In this document: positions 59,482 to 64,000 of the stretch, piece by piece | How positions within the stretch are numbered: the stretch's first letter is position 1 | Layout: every line of letters begins with the position of its first letter | Source of the DNA: Kiloniellaceae bacterium | GTDB lineage: Bacteria; Pseudomonadota; Alphaproteobacteria; Kiloniellales; Kiloniellaceae | Direction of reading: 5' to 3' | DNA: 64,000 bases | Assembly (NCBI GenBank): GCA_009377535.1 | Contig: WHTV01000001.1 | Span: 44,421-108,420 of the forward strand | Position numbers and translations under genes: made by a program | The notes under the pieces: model-generated | Told to the model about the DNA's origin: nothing | Databases searched by the model: none | What the model saw: only the letters and a program-made list of their open reading frames with translations

Positions 59482-60510
59482 CTAGAGCGGCGGCAGGCTG
59501 CGGGCGGCGGCGCGCTGGGTGGCGGCTTCGGCCGGCAGCAGCGGCACCAGGCCGCGGGCGGTCAAGTAGCCGGCGGGTCCGGCGGCCGCGTCGCCGAGAA
59601 ACTCGTCGAGGTAGTCCTTCAGCCCCGCAACGGCCTCGGCATGCGCCCGCTTCACGTAGAGATAGAGCGGGCGGGCGGGGCCATAGCTGCCGTCGGCGAT
59701 GCTGACGAGGCTTGGCGCCACGCCCTCGATCGGCACCGAGAGTAGGCCGCCGCCGTGGACGGCCAGGTGGTTGAAGCTGAAGATGCCGACGGCGTCGGGC
59801 CGCCGGGCCAGCTGCCTCCCGGTATCGCCTTCGTCCTCGGCCAGCTCGACGAAGCGGCCATCGGTCCTGAGTGCGCCCGCCTCGCGGTCGCGCAGGGCCG
59901 GGAACTCGGCGGCGGCCGGGGCCATCATCAGTGCAACGAAGGCGTCACGCAGGGGGCTGCCGGGCGGCGGGCCCAGCACCTCGATGGGCTTTACCGGCAG
60001 GGCGAAGTCGATGTCGCTCCACAGGCGGTAGGGATTGGCGACCAGGCGGCCATCGACCGGCACCTCGCTGGCGAGCGCCAGGAAAAGCTGTCGGCGGGTG
60101 AGGAAGAGGGGCGCCGGGCCGGGGTTCTGCGCCAGGGCCACGGCCTGGAAGCCGATGAGCAGCTCGCTGACGCCGACGCCGTTGCGCGCGCCGACTGCGA
60201 GTTCCGCTCGCCCGAGGCGCCGCTCGGCGCCGGCAACGTCGGGATGCCGGGGGCCGTTGCCGGCGCAGAACAAGGCAAGGCCGGCTTCAGTGCCGACCGG
60301 CTCGACCACCGGCATTTCCTGCTCGGCCTTCACGGCGAAGCGCTCGCCGGCGGCGACGGCGAGGGGAAAGACGGCCGCCGGGCCGACGACGCTGATCGAC
60401 TCGCGCGGCCCACCCTGCGCGGCCAGCGGCGTGCCGGCGGCGAGGCTCAGCAGCACGAGGCCGGCCAGCGCCTGGCACCATCTGCTGCCGGATCGCCGGT
60501 CGCGGCCCAT
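59482..60510 (-). CDS. PstS-like phosphate ABC transporter substrate-binding protein (orphan)
   Basis: A 342-residue secreted protein. ATG 60510 has GGGGGG five bases upstream, and the signal peptide is ALAGLVLLSLAAGTPLAAQ. The binding-protein fold shows SISVVGPAAVFPLAVAAGERF, then a region with ELAVGARNGVGVSELLIGFQAVALAQNPGPAPLFLTRRQLFLALA, the PstS-like order of elements. The phosphate-type Ser/Thr residues are less clear. There is no pstCAB next to it, so ligand and partner are unknown. Confidence 0.78.
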   Translation of the reverse strand: MGRDRRSGSRWCQALAGLVLLSLAAGTPLAAQGGPRESISVVGPAAVFPLAVAAGERFAVKAEQEMPVVEPVGTEAGLALFCAGNGPRHPDVAGAERRLGRAELAVGARNGVGVSELLIGFQAVALAQNPGPAPLFLTRRQLFLALASEVPVDGRLVANPYRLWSDIDFALPVKPIEVLGPPPGSPLRDAFVALMMAPAAAEFPALRDREAGALRTDGRFVELAEDEGDTGRQLARRPDAVGIFSFNHLAVHGGGLLSVPIEGVAPSLVSIADGSYGPARPLYLYVKRAHAEAVAGLKDYLDEFLGDAAAGPAGYLTARGLVPLLPAEAATQRAAARSLPPL

Positions 60511-60664
60511 CGAATGTCCCCCCAAGCAGTCATCCGCAGTGAAGCTTCTCCCCGCCTTGCACGCAAGGGCGCTTGCGCGCAAGTTGCGCCAGCCCGGTTG
60601 AAGCCTCCGGGCCCGCCGGCCATATTGGAGGGGATAAACCCGTCTCGCGCAGGAAGGACCCGCG

Positions 60665-60985
60665 ATGCAGAGCCAGAGCAAGATCCTCGAAGACATGGCC
60701 AAGGTGGCGAGCAGCGCCATGGGCGTGGCCGCTGGCATGCGCTCGGAGGTCGAGGCGCGCTTTCGCGAGCAGCTGGAGCGCCTGCTGGCCCAGATGGACC
60801 TGGTGCCGCGCGAGGAGTTCGACGCCATGACCGCGGTCGCCGTGGCCGCCCGCGAGGGCCAGGAGGCCTTGAGCGTCCAGGTGGCGGCCCTGGAGGAACG
60901 CCTGGCGACGCTGGAAGCGGCCGGCAAGAAGGCTTCGCCCGAGGGACCCGTCGGCAAGGGGGGTCTCGAGCCGGGCGACGGCTGA
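60665..60985 (+). CDS. Ubiquinone biosynthesis accessory factor UbiK-like protein
   Basis: A 106-residue helical protein of the YqiC/UbiK (BMFP) family. Features are ILEDMAKVASSAMGVAAGMRSEVEARFREQLERLLAQMDLVPREEFDAMTAVAVAAREGQEAL and a C-terminal coiled coil (LEERLATLEAA). It is thought to help organise the aerobic ubiquinone-synthesis complex. Position before ybjN and proC is common in alphaproteobacteria. Confidence 0.88.
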   Translation: MQSQSKILEDMAKVASSAMGVAAGMRSEVEARFREQLERLLAQMDLVPREEFDAMTAVAVAAREGQEALSVQVAALEERLATLEAAGKKASPEGPVGKGGLEPGDG

Positions 60986-61207
60986 GGCCGCGCCGGCGAT
61001 GGCGACGCCTGACGCCGCCTACCTTTTTTCCGACCTCTCGTCCACAGCTTTCTGGCGCCCGGGCCGGATTCCGGCCAATCCTCTGTTGCAGAGCGGAATC
61101 CTTTGGGGCTACGCTACATTTGGTAGCGGCGGCGTCGCCTTATCCATATATCGGGCCCAAGCGGGACGCTAGACCCTGCCACCGCAAACCGAAGAGGCTG
61201 CATCGAA

Positions 61208-61708
61208 ATGGTCGAACTCGTTTCCGACTACCACCATCCGATCAACCCCCTCGACCTTCTGGAAGAACTCGGCACCGCCAACGACTGGACCCTCGACCGC
61301 CACAGCGAGTCGGAGCTGCTCATCGAGATGGGTGGTCACTGGTGCGAGTATCATATGTATTCCGTCTGGCAGGCGGACGTCAGCTCCATGTTCTTTTCCT
61401 GCCACTTCGACATGAAAGTGCCGGCGGCGTGCCGTCAGGAGGTCTGCGACCTGCTGGCACACGCCAACGAGCGGCTCTGGCTCGGCCACTTCGATCTCAT
61501 GGCCGAGGAAGGGGCGGTGATGTATCGTCACACCATCCCGCTGCGCGGCCTGCCCGGCGCCTCGGTCGAGCAGCTCGAGGATCTGGTGGACGCGGCGCTG
61601 ATGGAGTGCGATCGCATCTATCCGGCGCTGCAGATGGTGGTGTGGGGCGGCTCGCCGGTGCGCGAAGCCCTCGACGCGGCCATGCTGGAGACCATGGGCG
61701 AAGCCTGA
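61208..61708 (+). CDS. YbjN-domain protein
   Basis: A 166-residue protein of the YbjN family. Seen: INPLDLLEELGTANDWTLDRHSESELLIEMGG at the N-terminus and YRHTIPLRGLPGASVEQLEDLVDAALMECDRIYPALQMVVWGG near the C-terminus. The fold is secretion-chaperone-like. The biochemical role is unknown. It is encoded 10 bp upstream of proC and lies in the same order as in many relatives. Confidence 0.88.
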   Translation: MVELVSDYHHPINPLDLLEELGTANDWTLDRHSESELLIEMGGHWCEYHMYSVWQADVSSMFFSCHFDMKVPAACRQEVCDLLAHANERLWLGHFDLMAEEGAVMYRHTIPLRGLPGASVEQLEDLVDAALMECDRIYPALQMVVWGGSPVREALDAAMLETMGEA

Positions 61709-61718
61709 TGCGAGTATC

Positions 61719-62534
61719 ATGAACCTGGGTGGATCGCTGCTGCTGATCGGCTGCGGCAAGATGGGCGGGGCCCTGCTGGAGGGCTGGCTGAGCCAAGGCC
61801 TGCGGCCCGGCGACATCTGGGTCGTCGAGCCCAGCGCCGGCCCGCTGCAGGGCGTGATCTCTCGCGGTGTGCATCACGCCCCCGATGCCGGCGGCCTTCC
61901 TGCCGAACTGAACCCCGCCCTCATGGTCTTCGCCCTGAAGCCGCAAATGCTGGCCGCCGCGCTGCCGGCCTACAAGGCCTTCGCCGACAAGGGCGCGGCG
62001 GCGCTCTCCATCGCCGCCGGCTGGCGCCTCGCCGGCTTCGAGGACGTGCTCGGCGCCCGCACGCCGGTCGTGCGAGCCATGCCGAACACCCCGGCTGCCG
62101 TCGGCCGCGGCATGACCGTGCTCTGTGCCAACGCGAGGGCCGACGCGAAGCTGCGCGCGATCTCCGGTGAGCTGCTGGCCGCCGTCGGCGAAACCGCCTG
62201 GGTCGACGACGAAGGCCTCATCGACGCGGTCACCGCCGTCTCCGGCGGTGGCCCAGCCTACGTGTTTCTCCTCATCGAATGTCTGGCCAAGGCGGGCGTC
62301 GAGGCCGGCCTGCCGGAAGACCTCGCCATGCAGTGCGCCCGTGTCACGGTTGCCGGTGCCGGCGAGCTGGTCCACATCGCCAGCGAGCCCGCCTCCACCC
62401 TGCGCGAGAACGTCACCTCACCCGGCGGCACCACGCTAGAGGCGCTCAAGATCCTCATGGCCGAAGATGGTCTGCAGCCGCTCATGACCCGTGCCGTCGC
62501 CGCCGCCACCGCCCGCAGCAAGGAGCTGGGGTAG
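61719..62534 (+). CDS. proC: Pyrroline-5-carboxylate reductase
   Basis: A 271-residue NAD(P)H enzyme for the last step of proline synthesis. Dinucleotide loop: LLIGCGKMGGALLEGWL. Further motifs: RAMPNTPAAVGRGMTVL and the P5CR signature near the C-terminus, VHIASEPASTLRENVTSPGGTTLEALKIL. Complete length for the family. Starts at ATG 61719. Confidence 0.97.
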   Translation: MNLGGSLLLIGCGKMGGALLEGWLSQGLRPGDIWVVEPSAGPLQGVISRGVHHAPDAGGLPAELNPALMVFALKPQMLAAALPAYKAFADKGAAALSIAAGWRLAGFEDVLGARTPVVRAMPNTPAAVGRGMTVLCANARADAKLRAISGELLAAVGETAWVDDEGLIDAVTAVSGGGPAYVFLLIECLAKAGVEAGLPEDLAMQCARVTVAGAGELVHIASEPASTLRENVTSPGGTTLEALKILMAEDGLQPLMTRAVAAATARSKELG

Positions 62535-62588
62535 GGAACGCGGCTCCGCCTTTTTGACATTCGGCCCCGCCGGTCCATGTCATAGGCC

Positions 62589-63512
62589 ATGAGCACCGAA
62601 AGCTGGCAGACCTCGCGCCGCGCCGTGCTTGGCGGCCTGGCGACCTTGCCTTTCGCCGGACCCATCGCCCGCGCCATCGAGGACGCGCCGATCACCCGGC
62701 CCATTCCGTCGAGCGGCGAAGCGTTGCCGGTCATCGGCATGGGCTCCTGGATCACCTTCAACGTCGGCGGCGATCAGCGCTTGCGCGATGTCCGCGCCGA
62801 GGTGCTGCGCGAATTCTTTGCGCGCGGCGGCAAGCTGGTCGACTGCTCGCCGATGTACGGGACTTCGGCCGAGGTCATCGGCTACGGGCTGGAAAAGATC
62901 GGCCGGCCGCCGCAGCTGTTTGCCGCCAGCAAGGTGTGGACCTGGTGGCAGTCGAACGGGCCGGAGCAGACGGAGGAGCAGCGCGCCGCCTGGGGCGTCG
63001 AGCGCTTCGACCTCATGCAGGTGCACAACCTGCTGAACTGGGACGGCCACCTGGAAACTCTGAAGGCCTGGAAGGCGGAGGGGCGCTTGCGCTACCTCGG
63101 CATCACCACCTCCCACGGCAGCCGCCACGGCGAGATGGAAGAGGTGATGAAGAGCCAGCCGCTCGATTTCGTGCAGCTGACCTACAACATCCTGGATCGC
63201 GAGGCTGAAGAAAGGCTGCTTCCGCTGGCCGCGGATCGCGGCCAGGCCGTGCTGGTGAACCGGCCGTTCCGCCAGAAGGCGCTCATCCGCCGCTTCGAGG
63301 GTTATCCTCTGCCGGATTGGGCGGTGGAGATCGACGCCGTGAACTGGCCGCAGTTCCTGCTGAAGTTCATCGTCTCCCACCCCGCCGTCACCTGCGCGAT
63401 CCCCGCCACCTCGCGCCCCGACCACATGGCGGAGAACATGGGTGCGCTCCACGGCCGCCTGCCCGAGGCCGACCTGCGCCGCCGCATGGTCGCCTATGTC
63501 GAGAGTCTGTAG
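62589..63512 (+). CDS. Tat-exported aldo/keto reductase
   Basis: A 307-residue aldo/keto reductase with an N-terminal Tat signal (TSRRAVLGGLATLPFAG). The catalytic set is kept: Asp and Tyr in LVDCSPMYGTSAEVIG, Lys in AASKVWTW, and His in LMQVHNLLNW. The reductase domain ends with the short-loop region CAIPATSRPDHMAENM. A periplasmic AKR is uncommon; the substrate is unknown. Confidence 0.9.
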   Translation: MSTESWQTSRRAVLGGLATLPFAGPIARAIEDAPITRPIPSSGEALPVIGMGSWITFNVGGDQRLRDVRAEVLREFFARGGKLVDCSPMYGTSAEVIGYGLEKIGRPPQLFAASKVWTWWQSNGPEQTEEQRAAWGVERFDLMQVHNLLNWDGHLETLKAWKAEGRLRYLGITTSHGSRHGEMEEVMKSQPLDFVQLTYNILDREAEERLLPLAADRGQAVLVNRPFRQKALIRRFEGYPLPDWAVEIDAVNWPQFLLKFIVSHPAVTCAIPATSRPDHMAENMGALHGRLPEADLRRRMVAYVESL

Positions 63513-63523
63513 GCTCTCCCCCC

Positions 63524-64000
63524 ATGTTCCCCTTCGATGCGGAAGTGCTGGACTCCAGCTATGCCCTCTACAACGCGGCGGTCTGGCCGGCCCAGGCTGT
63601 TGCCCTGGCCTTGGCGCTGATCGCGGTCTGGCTCAGCGTCTGGCTGCGCCCCGGCGCCGGCCGCGCCGTCGGCGTCCTTCTCGCGGCCGGCTGGCTGTGG
63701 TGCGGCTTGGTGTTCTTTCCGCGGTACCTCGCGCAATTGGACTTCATGGCTCCGGTCTATGGCTGGGCCTTCGTCACCCAAGCCGGGCTGCTGCTTTGGG
63801 CCCTGGTCTGGCGCCCGCTGCGCCCGCGTGCGCCGGCGCGGGCGGCGGGAGTGGCCGGTCTGGCGCTGGCGTTCCTGGCGGTCTGCGGCCTGCCGCTGGT
63901 CTCCGGCCTCGGCGAGGCCGGCTTCGCCGCCGCGCGCGTCGTCGGCATCGCGCCCGGCCCCACGGTGATCTTCACCCTCGCCCTGCTGTTGCTGGCCGAG
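63524..64000 (+). CDS. DUF6064-like integral membrane protein, 5' part (runs off window)
   Basis: The frame opens at ATG 63524 with a weak upstream purine stretch and stays open to the last base (159 codons). It is rich in helices: VALALALIAVWLSVWL, VGVLLAAGWLWCGLVFF, FVTQAGLLLWALVW, AGVAGLALAFLAVCGL and TVIFTLALLLLAE. The N-terminal pattern SSYALYNAAVWPAQAVALA fits the DUF6064 family. Function unknown. The 3' end lies outside the window. It follows the AKR by 11 bp. Confidence 0.7.
   Translation, partial: MFPFDAEVLDSSYALYNAAVWPAQAVALALALIAVWLSVWLRPGAGRAVGVLLAAGWLWCGLVFFPRYLAQLDFMAPVYGWAFVTQAGLLLWALVWRPLRPRAPARAAGVAGLALAFLAVCGLPLVSGLGEAGFAAARVVGIAPGPTVIFTLALLLLAE

Noticed and set aside
1-64000. 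CRISPR arrays, rRNA genes, transposases, integrases, phage or toxin-antitoxin genes
   Set aside because: I looked for regularly spaced repeats and for the typical genes on both strands and saw none. The tandem repeats found have only two copies and no spacers.

Overview
The window is about 64 kb of very G+C-rich bacterial chromosome. Gene density is high, and third-position G/C is strong in every real gene. The content points to an alphaproteobacterium, most likely of the Rhodospirillales/Kiloniellales type. The evidence is a petABC cytochrome bc1 operon, a TAXI-type TRAP transporter, a DUF1285–CoA-pyrophosphatase–DUF6111–CCA-transferase run, a UbiK–YbjN–ProC run, a CC0125-type lipoprotein, hopanoid-type RND protein HpnN and ergothioneine genes egtBD. 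The order-level placement is inference. There are no rRNA genes, phage genes, transposases or CRISPR arrays. One tRNA gene (Gln, UUG) is present.

Layout, left to right. 1-8.2 kb: 3' end of ETF-ubiquinone oxidoreductase, a TPR lipoprotein, ispE, a membrane-anchored peptidoglycan-binding-like protein and HpnN. 8.3-13.2 kb: tRNA-Gln, small secreted and cupin proteins, a TAXI-TRAP transporter pair, a zinc-ribbon protein and an ExoD-like membrane protein. 13.2-17.2 kb: an MFS exporter with a divergent AraC-type regulator, two glyoxalase-fold proteins and a methyltransferase. 17.3-19.6 kb: a copper/SCO-type cluster made of a secreted Cys protein, a cytochrome c with an extra domain, a DUF411 protein and SCO1. 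19.6-25.9 kb: a LysR gene with a perfect 16-bp palindrome, egtB-egtD, an SMP-30-like protein, and an isocitrate/isopropylmalate dehydrogenase homologue coupled to a DUF924 gene. 25.9-32.5 kb: an intergenic palindromic repeat, a cupin/PNPOx-like pair, an EEP-family hydrolase, a quinone-handling operon (wrbA, pirin, glutathionyl-hydroquinone reductase) with a divergent LysR gene, and a GNAT acetyltransferase.

32.5-39.9 kb: a MoxR-type module on the minus strand (MoxR ATPase, DUF58, a BatA/DUF4159 protein and a VWA membrane protein) ending in TspO. 39.9-44.3 kb: DUF1285, CoA pyrophosphatase, DUF6111 and CCA-adding enzyme, then hemF and trmL. 44.4-47.4 kb: the petABC operon with a recognisable promoter and terminator; its cytochrome c1 has a long extra charged segment. 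47.5-54.2 kb: MTA phosphorylase, a VOC protein, a lipoprotein, a dienelactone hydrolase, and the ychF-pth-rplY-prs run. 54.4-60.5 kb: a possible 22-residue membrane peptide, an M24 homologue without the usual metal ligands, PgeF, an NDUFAF7-like methyltransferase, lgt, hldD and an orphan PstS-like protein. 60.6 kb to the end: ubiK, ybjN, proC, a Tat-exported aldo/keto reductase and the start of a DUF6064 membrane protein that runs off the window.

Most of the window is core metabolism and envelope maintenance. The accessory-looking signals are the quinone-handling operon, the copper/SCO cluster, the ergothioneine pair, the altered cytochrome c1 and M24 proteins, and several tandem or palindromic sequences next to start codons. 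I did not find a clear-cut novel defence or mobile system.
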